A stretch of 46,504 nucleotides of DNA from positions 1 to 46,504 of the forward strand of contig JABDAT010000008.1 of assembly GCA_013288985.1 (NCBI GenBank). The letters are read 5' to 3'. The position numbers were made by a program, and so were the translations under genes. Positions 1 through 7,586 of this stretch are shown here, piece after piece (the first letter of the stretch is position 1; every line of letters begins with the position of its first letter). Source of the DNA: Alphaproteobacteria bacterium (lineage in GTDB: Bacteria > Pseudomonadota > Alphaproteobacteria > Rickettsiales > JABCZZ01). The notes below the pieces were generated by a model that saw nothing but the letters and a program-made list of their open reading frames with translations, was not told the DNA's origin and searched no databases.

Positions 1-1280
1 GATGCGGTAGAAAACGCATAAGCGGTATTTCCACCTCTTTTTTCATTGATATATTTGCGGTATAATGCGGCAAACAGCAGCAGCAGGGATAGTGTGCCAA
101 ACGGGATGTTTATCTTATAGAGCAGCGGCTGTGCATAAGGCATAATGATTATAGCCATGACGGCAATAACTTCGAGCAGGTTATCCAGGCCCTTCTGCCA
201 GGCATAGGCCAGCAATGGCAATAGGGCTACTGCCAGTATAGGCGTATCGTAGCACATGCTGTATGGGGGAACGAGCAGGATGCCGGCTGCAAGCAGCGCC
301 TGACGAATATTCTGATTGCTGTTTTTATCGCGATATACTTGAATAATGGCAGCCACTGCAACAAGCGAGATGATGCCTTGTATGGTTATTGCAAGTGAAA
401 CGGGCACTCCTAATCCGTGCAAGGCAATATAGGGCCCAGGGGCCAGCTTGCCGATCCAGTGTGCATTATTATTTATGAGCCCACTGAATATCACGGACAT
501 GTGCATATAATCGGCCCAAATAGGTATGCTTAACCATGCGGTTGTCACAACAATCATGGTAATAATAAGGCAAGCAGCAGTAAGAATAATACGCCACCGG
601 GATGATGCGATAAGCGCGAAAGGAAGCAGCGGCGTCAGCTGGGGTTTAATCGCTATCAAACCAATACACAGGCCAGCTATAACCGGATAACGTCTTTCGT
701 AATAAAAGAATCCAAGGAATAACACCCCCATCCATGTGCCAATCTGGCCTGTAAACATATTGGCGGAAATAGCAGGCAGCATACTCGCTGCTACCAGCAG
801 ATATATATAATTACGTGTCGTTTTATCCGTATCTCTCAATGTCGGTTTTACGAAGAGAAACAACAGAGCATAATATAATATTAGTGGAATTACCGTCCAC
901 AGGGCGACGGCGGTATTATAGCTGAGTGTTCCCAGAGGCCATAACAGCAGCGCTATAGTAGGAGGATAGGCAAAAGGCTGGAAAGGATAAGCCGTATAAA
1001 GACTTTGGTTATTGAGAATTTTCTGCCACAGGGCAGTATCGTAAAAGTTTAAAAATTGTTTTTGATAGACGTGTTGTCCAGCATGCCAGAAAACAATAAA
1101 GTCGGCGCCAAAATTGCCGCCATCCCTTAACTCAAGGAAATATTTGATGAGATTAGCAATTGCCTGGAAGATTAAGAAAGCTGCAAGCGCCAGTAATATT
1201 TTCTTTTGCAAGGAGAGCACCGCTTTACTCTGACAAATTATATATTGGCGTTCATCATAGATGCCAACGCTCTTGCACAT
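1..1280 (-). CDS. GT87-family (DUF2029) membrane glycosyltransferase, C-terminus cut by window edge
   Basis: The minus-strand reading frame stays open from an ATG at 1280 (or GTG at 1220) to the window edge, giving about 426 codons. The N-terminus is a hydrophobic helix, followed by the motifs ADFIVFWHAG, a YD..LW segment, PFAYPPTIALLLWPLG and KPQLTPLLPFALI. This order (acidic D after the first TM, FxYPP, GQ in TGQIGTW, KP.L..P) is typical of polyprenyl-phosphate-dependent GT87 mannosyltransferase-like enzymes, polytopic inner-membrane proteins that add sugars to extracytoplasmic glycans or lipids. The acceptor cannot be inferred. The gene lies upstream of three Flp pilin genes on the same strand, so pilus glycosylation is possible but unsupported. 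No clear Shine-Dalgarno marks either start. The family assignment is fairly sure; the substrate is unknown. Confidence 0.8.
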   Translation of the reverse strand, partial: MCKSVGIYDERQYIICQSKAVLSLQKKILLALAAFLIFQAIANLIKYFLELRDGGNFGADFIVFWHAGQHVYQKQFLNFYDTALWQKILNNQSLYTAYPFQPFAYPPTIALLLWPLGTLSYNTAVALWTVIPLILYYALLFLFVKPTLRDTDKTTRNYIYLLVAASMLPAISANMFTGQIGTWMGVLFLGFFYYERRYPVIAGLCIGLIAIKPQLTPLLPFALIASSRWRIILTAACLIITMIVVTTAWLSIPIWADYMHMSVIFSGLINNNAHWIGKLAPGPYIALHGLGVPVSLAITIQGIISLVAVAAIIQVYRDKNSNQNIRQALLAAGILLVPPYSMCYDTPILAVALLPLLAYAWQKGLDNLLEVIAVMAIIIMPYAQPLLYKINIPFGTLSLLLLFAALYRKYINEKRGGNTAYAFSTA

Positions 1281-1353
1281 CAATCAAATTATGCAGCTGT
1301 TCTTACTCACACTAAAATAGTGCAGAGGTTGGAGTATTGCAGCAGAGAGATAG

Positions 1354-1518
1354 TTAGCGGCTTAATTTACTGCCAACCGAAGAGAATGTAGTACTTGTCT
1401 TGGTTCCAAAGACAGTCATCGAGGCAATGGCAGCAATGGAAATGAGTCCGGCAATAAGTGCGTATTCAATAGCAGTTGCACCCGACTCATCTTTTAAAAT
1501 TCTAATAGCTATACCCAT
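1354..1518 (-). CDS. Flp-type (class IVb) pilin, copy 1
   Basis: This 54-residue protein has the class IVb prepilin signature: a short basic leader ending in DESG, then ATAIEYALIAGLIS. Cleavage is expected after Gly, with the conserved Glu at +5 and Tyr next to it. The rest is one hydrophobic helix and a short tail, TTFSSVGSKLSR. Flp/Pil-A-like pilins are processed by a CpaA/TadV-type prepilin peptidase and assembled by the Tad machinery, none of which is in the window. A longer in-frame ATG exists at 1551. The start at 1518 is preferred because it gives the standard leader length and the same 54 residues as the two neighbouring copies. It is the most divergent copy (YALIAG instead of YGLIAA, IASMTVFGTK). 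Confidence 0.9.
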   Translation of the reverse strand: MGIAIRILKDESGATAIEYALIAGLISIAAIASMTVFGTKTSTTFSSVGSKLSR

Positions 1519-1595
1519 AATTACTAACCTGAATAAATATAAAATAATCAATCTGATTATAACGGGGCATTTATAAAATAACTATGTGGAAATAA

Positions 1596-1628
1596 AATAC
1601 CCTGCCACGCATTGCGGGGCAGGGTATT
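1596..1628 (-). terminator. Intrinsic terminator after the middle Flp pilin gene
   Basis: A perfect 11-bp inverted repeat (1596-1606 with 1618-1628) encloses an 11-nt loop. On the minus strand it is followed by TTTTATTT. It begins 16 nt after the stop codon of the 1644-1808 pilin gene, so it should end or attenuate transcription between pilin copies 2 and 1. Confidence 0.75.
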
Positions 1629-1643
1629 ATCGAAAGAACTATA

Positions 1644-1808
1644 TTAACGGCTTAGTTTGCCGCCAACGGACGAGAACGTGGTGCTTAGCTTAGTGCCTAC
1701 CGTAGTCATGGCACCGATTGCAGCTACAGAAATAAGCGCGGCGATGAGGCCGTATTCAATAGCAGTTGCACCTGATTCGTCTTTATAAAGAGCTATAAGT
1801 TTATGCAT
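1644..1808 (-). CDS. Flp-type (class IVb) pilin, copy 2
   Basis: This short gene encodes 54 residues: an MHKLIALYKDESG leader, the ATAIEYGLIAALISVAAIG hydrophobic helix and a TTFSSVGGKLSR tail. Leader Gly, Glu+5 and Tyr+6 match the Flp prepilin processing site. It is nearly identical to copy 3 through the helix, with differences mainly in the leader and the last five residues, which points to recent tandem duplication. The ATG at 1808 gives the same length as the other two copies. A strong hairpin terminator follows at once, so copies 3 and 2 may be expressed more strongly than copy 1. Confidence 0.9.
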   Translation of the reverse strand: MHKLIALYKDESGATAIEYGLIAALISVAAIGAMTTVGTKLSTTFSSVGGKLSR

Positions 1809-1878
1809 AAACTAATCTTTCAGTAAAACTCAAAACAATCATAATATTTAAACGTAGATATTATGATTAAATAATAAA

Positions 1879-2043
1879 TTAACGAGAAAGTGAGCTTGCT
1901 ACCGATGAGAAGGTTGTGCTCAGTTTGGTACCAAGTGTAGTCATTGCACCAATGGCAGCAATTGAAATCAAGGCAGCAATCAAGCCATATTCGATAGCGG
2001 TTGCACCTGATTCGTCATTCATAAGAGCTATAAATTTAACCAT
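1879..2043 (-). CDS. Flp-type (class IVb) pilin, copy 3 (promoter-proximal)
   Basis: This encodes 54 residues with leader MVKFIALMNDESG, helix ATAIEYGLIAALISIAAIG and tail TTFSSVASSLSR. The ATG at 2043 is chosen over the upstream in-frame ATGs at 2076 and 2058 because AAAGG lies 7 nt before it and the leader then has the usual length. It is the first pilin gene in the direction of transcription and follows a 344-bp untranslated region that probably holds the promoter. Processing should occur after the Gly of DESG, leaving a mature pilin of about 41 residues. Confidence 0.9.
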   Translation of the reverse strand: MVKFIALMNDESGATAIEYGLIAALISIAAIGAMTTLGTKLSTTFSSVASSLSR

Positions 2044-2387
2044 AAGTAAACCTTTCATAATAAAGTTACGGTTCACAATGAACCATGCCGGGACACATAA
2101 ATAAAATTACTAATGTTCCCAACATTAACAAGAACGCTGGAGATTCCAGCTAATAGAGAATTTAGCATAATTGAGGATAAAGCACAATAGGAATTTATAG
2201 AGGGATTCATATAGAAACCATTAAAATTCAATAAGAAAGATAGATACAATTTGATATAAATTTGTCACAATTGTCATGCATCTGTATTAATTCTTTCTTT
2301 CCTAAATTCTATTTATTTCCTGCTGGAATCAAGAAAAATCCTAAAATGGTATAAACTCAGTAATCTTATGCCCTTCGCGCTAAAATA
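2044..2387. promoter_or_regulatory. Gene-free region upstream of the pilin cluster
   Basis: No plausible gene is seen in this AT-rich stretch between truA and the pilins. It holds a perfect 6-bp hairpin with a 3-nt loop (2136-2150), which would lie in the leader of the pilin mRNA. It also has two copies of TTGTCA (2262-2267 and 2271-2276) spaced 9 bp apart, which read TGACAA on the transcribed strand. These are candidate regulator sites. No convincing sigma-70 promoter or CtrA box could be assigned by eye. Confidence 0.4.
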
Positions 2388-3134
2388 CTAAGGATACTGA
2401 ACCTCCATAAGGTATAATCCCTGTGCAGGTGCCATCTCACCGCCTCGGCGGCGATCTTTGGCTTCGAGGGCAGATTTTAAATCAGATATTGTCCATTTTT
2501 TATTTCCGATAAGCCTTAGGCTTCCCACCATATTGCGCACCTGGTGATGGAGAAAAGAGCGGGCGGAAGTGGTTACATGAATTTCCTCTCCTTCACGTAT
2601 GACATCAAGTCTTTCTAATGTTTTTAAAGGAGAGAGCGATTGGCATTGCGTGCTTCTGAAGGTAGTAAAATCGTGATCGCCAATTAATATTTGCGCAGCT
2701 TCATGCATAAGCTTGGCATCGAGCAATTCAGGAATATGCCATGCGCGGTTAGCCGCCAATGCAAGCCGGGCCTGCCTGTTAATAATGCGATAAAAGTAAG
2801 AGCGTCCCGTTGCTGAAAACCGCGCATGAAAACTATCATCCACCAATTCGGCTTTTCGTATGATAATCTGGGGAGTGAGTTGGCTTAGATAAAAATTGAT
2901 GCCATGCATCACGTTATAAGGGGTAATTTCTTTCTGAATATCGGCATGCACTACTTGCGCCACAGCATGAACGCCTGAATCCGTGCGGCCTGCGGCAATT
3001 ATTTTAGTGTGTTCTCCCGATAATTTCTGCAAGGCGGTTTCAAGATATTCCTGCACGCTCATCTGATCATTCTGGCGTTGCCAACCGGAGATTCCCGTGC
3101 CGTCATACTCAACAGTAAGTTTAAATCGTGCCAT
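2388..3134 (-). CDS. truA: tRNA pseudouridine(38-40) synthase TruA
   Basis: The 248-residue length is standard for TruA, which isomerises uridines 38-40 in the anticodon arm of many tRNAs. The N-terminus has the family pattern EYDGTGISGWQRQ, and the catalytic Asp is in AAGRTDSGVHA (about residue 52). Later blocks include FHARFSATGRSYFYRI and FLHHQVRNMVGSL, both typical of the C-terminal subdomain. The start codon is 2 bp after the fmt stop, so the two are co-transcribed and probably translationally coupled. The fmt-truA order is common in Alphaproteobacteria, but the usual def gene is not next to them here. Confidence 0.97.
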   Translation of the reverse strand: MARFKLTVEYDGTGISGWQRQNDQMSVQEYLETALQKLSGEHTKIIAAGRTDSGVHAVAQVVHADIQKEITPYNVMHGINFYLSQLTPQIIIRKAELVDDSFHARFSATGRSYFYRIINRQARLALAANRAWHIPELLDAKLMHEAAQILIGDHDFTTFRSTQCQSLSPLKTLERLDVIREGEEIHVTTSARSFLHHQVRNMVGSLRLIGNKKWTISDLKSALEAKDRRRGGEMAPAQGLYLMEVQYP

Positions 3135-3136
3135 GA

Positions 3137-4066
3137 TTATTCCAATACGGTTCCTGAAGGAATAGGATAGCCATGGAGAAATTCAGCAGACATCATAGGT
3201 TTTTTTCCAGGGCGCTGAAGTTTTACAGTCCTGATGGAATTTTTTCCGCAGGCAATTGTCAGTTGATTATCTGTGACCGTACCTGGCTTTAAAGTGGATG
3301 GCGGCGCTAATTGCGCATCAAGAATCTTGATAGTTTCACCCTGATACATGAAATAAGCGCATGGAGATGGATTAAGCCCCAATATTTTCTGGCGAATGGA
3401 ATCTGCAGTTTCATTCCAGTCAATGCGGCTTTCTGTTTTTGTTATTTTATGTGCGTAAGTAATGCCTTCTGCGGGTTGAGCAATGGGGATGATTTTTCCC
3501 TTCTGCAAATCCTCTAAAGTTGAAACAAGCAAAGATGCAGAAATTTTGGCAAGTGTATCATGCAGCCCGCCTGAACTTGTTCCATCAGGAATAGTAAAAT
3601 GCTGGACGGCAAGCATATCACCGGTATCAAGTCCGGCATTCATTTGCATGATCACCACGCCTGTTTCTTTATCGCCCGCCATAATGGTGCGTTGAATGGG
3701 AGCTGCACCGCGCCATCTCGGAAGTAAAGAGGGATGAATATTGATGCAGCCCATTTTTGTTCCGTCAAGAATAGCTTGTGGTAACAGCAAACCATAGGCT
3801 GCAACAATTGCCGCGTCGGCATTATGATTCTTAAATTGTGTTTGCGTTTCCGCATTCTTAAGTGTTGCCGGTGTATAGACAGGCAGATTTTTTGAAAGTG
3901 CAAATTGATGAACCGGGGACAACGTTTCTTTTTGCCCGCGATGTGCCGGGCGCGGTGATGCAGTATAGACTGCCATAATATTATGGCCTGCTTCCAGAAT
4001 TGCGCCAAGTGCTGGCAATGCAAATTCCGGTGTGCCCATAAAAATCAGATTAAGTTTTTTAGTCAT
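3137..4066 (-). CDS. fmt: Methionyl-tRNA formyltransferase
   Basis: This 309-residue protein formylates initiator Met-tRNA using 10-formyltetrahydrofolate. The N-terminal Rossmann-type domain begins LNLIFMGTPEFALPAL. The active-site block is INIHPSLLPRWRGAAPIQ, with the catalytic Asn and His, followed by MNAGLDTGDML with the conserved Asp. The C-terminal OB-like domain follows from about residue 205. It is the first gene of an fmt-truA pair. A histone-like gene with its own terminator sits upstream, so fmt probably has its own promoter in 4070-4140. Confidence 0.97.
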   Translation of the reverse strand: MTKKLNLIFMGTPEFALPALGAILEAGHNIMAVYTASPRPAHRGQKETLSPVHQFALSKNLPVYTPATLKNAETQTQFKNHNADAAIVAAYGLLLPQAILDGTKMGCINIHPSLLPRWRGAAPIQRTIMAGDKETGVVIMQMNAGLDTGDMLAVQHFTIPDGTSSGGLHDTLAKISASLLVSTLEDLQKGKIIPIAQPAEGITYAHKITKTESRIDWNETADSIRQKILGLNPSPCAYFMYQGETIKILDAQLAPPSTLKPGTVTDNQLTIACGKNSIRTVKLQRPGKKPMMSAEFLHGYPIPSGTVLE

Positions 4067-4142
4067 ATAAAAATAAGCGTCAGATTAAATTCCATGTTCT
4101 CATGCCTAATCCTTAGCGATGTATTTCTACAAGCAAAAAAAT

Positions 4143-4162
4143 AAGGGCTCCGAAGAGCCCTT
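4143..4162 (-). terminator. Intrinsic terminator of the histone-like gene
   Basis: An 8-bp perfect stem (4143-4150 with 4155-4162) with a stable CGAA/TTCG tetraloop is followed on the minus strand by a seven-base T run. It lies about 26 nt past the stop of the histone-like gene and separates that gene from fmt. Confidence 0.9.
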
Positions 4163-4188
4163 AAGTCAATGAAGAGAGTTTATTGATA

Positions 4189-4401
4189 TTATATTTTAGC
4201 GCGGAATGCAGCAATTCTGCGGGCTGCAGCAGCTTTAGCAACGAGCTTCATGGCAGGCTTGGAGCTCTTTTTAGCAACAACTTTTTTAGTCGCTTTTTTT
4301 GCAATCTTTTTAGCAGCGGGTTTTTTAGCAGCTACTTTTTTAACAACTTTTTTAGCAGCGGTTTTTTTAACGGCTGTTTTCTTTTTTGCTTTCTTTAACA
4401 T
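4189..4401 (-). CDS. Histone H1-like Lys/Ala-rich DNA-binding protein
   Basis: This 70-residue protein consists almost wholly of KKTAAKK/KKVAAKK/AAKKIAKK-type repeats, ending AAARRIAAFRAKI. It resembles eukaryotic histone H1 tails and the AlgP/Hc1/BphA-type bacterial histone-like proteins, which bind nucleic acid without sequence specificity. The start is supported by AAGGAG 7 nt before the ATG, and a strong terminator follows, so it is a monocistronic and probably highly expressed gene. The repeat character makes homology assignment weak. A cationic nucleoid protein is the best reading; an rRNA-binding role is an alternative. Confidence 0.75.
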   Translation of the reverse strand: MLKKAKKKTAVKKTAAKKVVKKVAAKKPAAKKIAKKATKKVVAKKSSKPAMKLVAKAAAARRIAAFRAKI

Positions 4402-4554
4402 GGGTAGTCTCCTTTATAGGTTAAACAACACAACCAGTTAAAACATCAAAGTGTAAATTTTCTATTAACATCGGGATCGCATTTTACGAAAAATGCAAAA
4501 AGCGATAACTTCATATTTGAGTGTGACAAAAATGCAAAAGAGAAAAACGGGGAA

Positions 4555-5904
4555 TTATTTTTTCTTTTTTAATTCTTCAGCGATGAGAAATGCGAGTTCC
4601 AAACTTTGCGATGCATTGAGTCGCGGATCGCAATGCGTGTGATAACGATCGGCAAGATGCATTTCTGAGATGGCTTGCGCGCCGCCTAAACATTCCGTGA
4701 CATCTTGTCCGGTCATTTCAAAATGCACGCCGCCGCCGTGCGTACCTTCTTGTTTATGGATGGCAAAGAAGGTGCGCACTTCGGAAAGTATATCGGTGAA
4801 GCGGCGTGTTTTAATCCCGCTGGGGGATTTAATAGTATTGCCATGCATAGGGTCGCACGACCACACCACGGCTTTGCCGGCTTCATGTGTTGCGCGCACC
4901 AGCGGCGGCAGCAAATCTTCTATCTTCTCCGCCCCCATGCGTGAGATGAGCGTCAGGCGGCCCGGCTCATTATCAGGATTCAAGATATCGCAAAGATTAA
5001 GCAGCGCGTCTTTGGTCATGGAGGGCCCGACCTTCATGCCGATGGGATTAGCCACGCCGCGCAGGAACTCTACATGCGCTTCGTCCGGCGAGCGTGTGCG
5101 ATCGCCAATCCATAACATATGGGCGGAAGTCACATAAGGTTTGCCATCGCTTTCATCTACGCGCGTGAGTGCTGAATCATAGCCAAGCAGAAGCGCTTCG
5201 TGCGAAGTATAGAAACTTGCCTCGCTTAATTGTTCCATATCATCCAGCGGCAGGCCGCACGCTTCCATGAAGCTCAAACATTCATTGATGCGATCCACGA
5301 GCATGTGAAAACGCTTGCCCTGTGTGGAGGTGGCGACAAAATCCATATTCCAGCGGCTTATTTGGCGCAATGATGCATAGCCACCCTTTGCAAGCGAACG
5401 CAAAAAGTTGAGCGTAGCACCCGACTGATAATAGACTTTCAGAAGGCGCTCAGGATCGGGCACGCGCGCCTCGTCATCAAACTCCATGGCATTGACCATG
5501 TCGCCGCGGTAACTCGGCAGTTCAATGCCGCCTTGTTTTTCCATGGCGTCGGAACGCGGTTTGGAAAATTGCCCGGCAATGCGTCCTACTTTGACTACAG
5601 GGCAGCCTGCACCATACATAAGTGCTACGGTCATCTGTAAGATTACGCGGAAGAAGTTGCGCAAATTGCCTTCGCTGAATTCAGCAAAGCTCTCAGCGCA
5701 GTCGCCACCTTGTAAAAGGAATGCTTTACCTTGCGATGCCATTGCGAGTTCGCGCTTTAAGTGACGCGCTTCACTGGGTGATGCGATTCCCGGCAATGTG
5801 CGCAGAGATTCTTCCACCGCTTTAAGCTTCCCCTGATCTTGATATAAGGGTTGCTGTTTGATGGGCAGGTCGCGCCAGCTATCTATGGTCCAGTTTTTTT
5901 GCAT
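4555..5904 (-). CDS. aroG: Class II (plant-type) 3-deoxy-7-phosphoheptulonate synthase
   Basis: This 449-residue enzyme condenses phosphoenolpyruvate and erythrose 4-phosphate in the first step of the shikimate pathway. Class II identity is shown by [14 protein letters not shown], the metal-ligand Cys motif [22 protein letters not shown], the DPMHGNT block and [15 protein letters not shown]. The length is normal for the short bacterial form; the symbol follows the Mycobacterium class II enzyme. Together with aroC (23010) and pheA (9664) in this window it indicates that phenylalanine synthesis is retained, although the genes are not clustered. No leader peptide or attenuator was seen upstream. 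Confidence 0.96.
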   Translation of the reverse strand: MQKNWTIDSWRDLPIKQQPLYQDQGKLKAVEESLRTLPGIASPSEARHLKRELAMASQGKAFLLQGGDCAESFAEFSEGNLRNFFRVILQMTVALMYGAGCPVVKVGRIAGQFSKPRSDAMEKQGGIELPSYRGDMVNAMEFDDEARVPDPERLLKVYYQSGATLNFLRSLAKGGYASLRQISRWNMDFVATSTQGKRFHMLVDRINECLSFMEACGLPLDDMEQLSEASFYTSHEALLLGYDSALTRVDESDGKPYVTSAHMLWIGDRTRSPDEAHVEFLRGVANPIGMKVGPSMTKDALLNLCDILNPDNEPGRLTLISRMGAEKIEDLLPPLVRATHEAGKAVVWSCDPMHGNTIKSPSGIKTRRFTDILSEVRTFFAIHKQEGTHGGGVHFEMTGQDVTECLGGAQAISEMHLADRYHTHCDPRLNASQSLELAFLIAEELKKKK

Positions 5905-6184
5905 CTAGATGAGATAGGGAGAAAAACACTAAAAAACAAGGATTTTCGTTTTATTCTTATTAAAGAATAAGCATTTTTTCTAATGCTTTATAGGGATCTT
6001 GTGCAATTCCCTCATAAGGACATTGATAGGGTGGATTCCATTAAAAGTAATATTTATCAGATGATTAATGTTTTTTCGTCATATAAGTTTCATAAGAATA
6101 AGGTGGGCTAATGTAGAGGAATGTAATAAAGTGTAGAGATGCTTTACTATTCCAAGCAAGACATAAAAAGATAAGAAAGTTTTT

Positions 6185-7558
6185 ATGAAACAAACTGCCA
6201 ACTCACCTTTTCTACCTACGGATTATAGTTTGTTTGATCCTGTAGATAAAACGGTTGTGTGGCTTACCAATTCTCATAAAGAAGATGCGCCTAGTTCCAA
6301 TAGTACAGTTGCGATAATGGCGTCAGAGCGTGAATTTTCATCCGTCTACGGACCCCTGAAACAGGCGGGTTTTAGAAGAGTATCACGTATAAGCAAGCAA
6401 GGTACAGATGCTGTTATTTTAGAAGCGAACGATCATCAGATGATCCGTATTGTATCAAGCGGACTTGAGCGTGAGGATATAGGAATTGAAAATGTACATA
6501 TATTAAAACCTATAGATATAATCAGTTCTGCGGATGATGAGTACTGTATTAAAGTTTTTCCAAAAGTGCATACATTGGCGGAGATATTATCCGATGATGG
6601 CATTGCAGAGCATTACGTTAGACGAGAAGCGAATGAGGGTAATAACCAGTTCAAAAAACGCCTGAAAGATTGGACCGAAGAGCTTACCGGCCGCCTGGTG
6701 GCGGATATGTGGTGTGATGATGGAGAATTTTTCTTTGATCCCAAACTAAGCAATATAGCAATTGTAAAAGACAAAAGTGGTCACAATGTTCCTGTTGTTC
6801 TGGATCGAGGCTCGATGGTTAAATGTGATGATATTACAGATGAGCATGTGCTTGCATTTCTTGCGGCGTATTATGATAACGATTTTTCAAAGATAAAAAA
6901 CCACACCTCTATTGAACAGGATCATCTCAATGCATTCTTTCTGGCGTATTATCACGGTGATTCTTCAAAATTAGAAAATTATGTTGCTGGCAAGGACATA
7001 TCGCAGGAATATGTAGACGGATTTGCAAAAGATCTGGCCAATAATACAAGGCAACATATTGATACGTTATTGAAGCAGCAACATGCTTCCCCATTACTTT
7101 ATGAGGAAGCGCAGAAAGCGCATCTCAAGCTTTTAGGGCTTACAGAAGGAAAGATTAGTGGTGTTGTTTCTAGCAAGGAGTTAACCCACAAGGTAGGGGG
7201 TGGCTATAAAGAGTATAAAGGAGCCGGATCCGGAGTTTGTGGTTTTAGTGGGCCTGTCTGGCGAACACCCGTTTGGAAAAGCATGCTAGAAGAGGGTTTA
7301 TATCTTGAAGAACGTGAAAGAATAGTAAGGGTTGCTGCACAGTTATATAAACCTTGTGCAGATGAGGATTTGCCGCCTGCTATAAAAAAACGTAACAAAC
7401 AATATCAAGGTGATAGTACCAGCCAGCCTGAAACGGCCAATGTAATAACACAAAAACAAATATCAGACAGCGGCCAATCATCAAATTCACGAGGCTTCTG
7501 CGAAGAGATTTCAAGAGCCCGCAGCAATTATATGAAGGCGCTTCAATCAAAGGGTTGA
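6185..7558 (+). CDS. Divergent protein-kinase-fold protein (lineage-specific)
   Basis: No direct family was recognised for this 457-residue protein. Residues about 50-210 show the layout of a protein-kinase/aminoglycoside-phosphotransferase fold. They have a beta-rich N-lobe with VILEAN and MIRIVSS strands, a hinge-like IKVFPKVHTLAEIL, then FFFDPKLSNIAIV (D185-x4-N190, the spacing of HRDxxxxN) and VVLDRGS (D207, in the place of DFG). The His of HRD is replaced by Phe, and no glycine-rich loop is evident. The remaining 240 residues are helical and unassigned, with a Ser/Gln-rich tail near 430. The gene is AT-rich and ends 28 bp from the end of a convergent ankyrin gene. Kinase-like fold is inference; activity is unknown. 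Confidence 0.6.
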   Translation: MKQTANSPFLPTDYSLFDPVDKTVVWLTNSHKEDAPSSNSTVAIMASEREFSSVYGPLKQAGFRRVSRISKQGTDAVILEANDHQMIRIVSSGLEREDIGIENVHILKPIDIISSADDEYCIKVFPKVHTLAEILSDDGIAEHYVRREANEGNNQFKKRLKDWTEELTGRLVADMWCDDGEFFFDPKLSNIAIVKDKSGHNVPVVLDRGSMVKCDDITDEHVLAFLAAYYDNDFSKIKNHTSIEQDHLNAFFLAYYHGDSSKLENYVAGKDISQEYVDGFAKDLANNTRQHIDTLLKQQHASPLLYEEAQKAHLKLLGLTEGKISGVVSSKELTHKVGGGYKEYKGAGSGVCGFSGPVWRTPVWKSMLEEGLYLEERERIVRVAAQLYKPCADEDLPPAIKKRNKQYQGDSTSQPETANVITQKQISDSGQSSNSRGFCEEISRARSNYMKALQSKG

Positions 7559-7586
7559 TTACTGTAAACAACAAAGTTTTATTGAG

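Noticed and set aside
1206..1391. Plus-strand frame of 61 residues
   Set aside because: It is antisense to the start of the GT87 gene and to the end of a pilin gene, with no ribosome-binding site.
4479..4496. 7-bp hairpin before the histone-like gene
   Set aside because: No T-run follows on the minus strand where a terminator for DAHP synthase would be needed, so it was not called.
4670..5137. Plus-strand 155-residue frame
   Set aside because: Antisense shadow of the class II DAHP synthase gene.
5951..5970. AT-only hairpin followed by a T-run between DAHP synthase and the kinase-like gene
   Set aside because: No plus-strand gene ends before it and the stem is all A-T but one pair, so it is probably chance.
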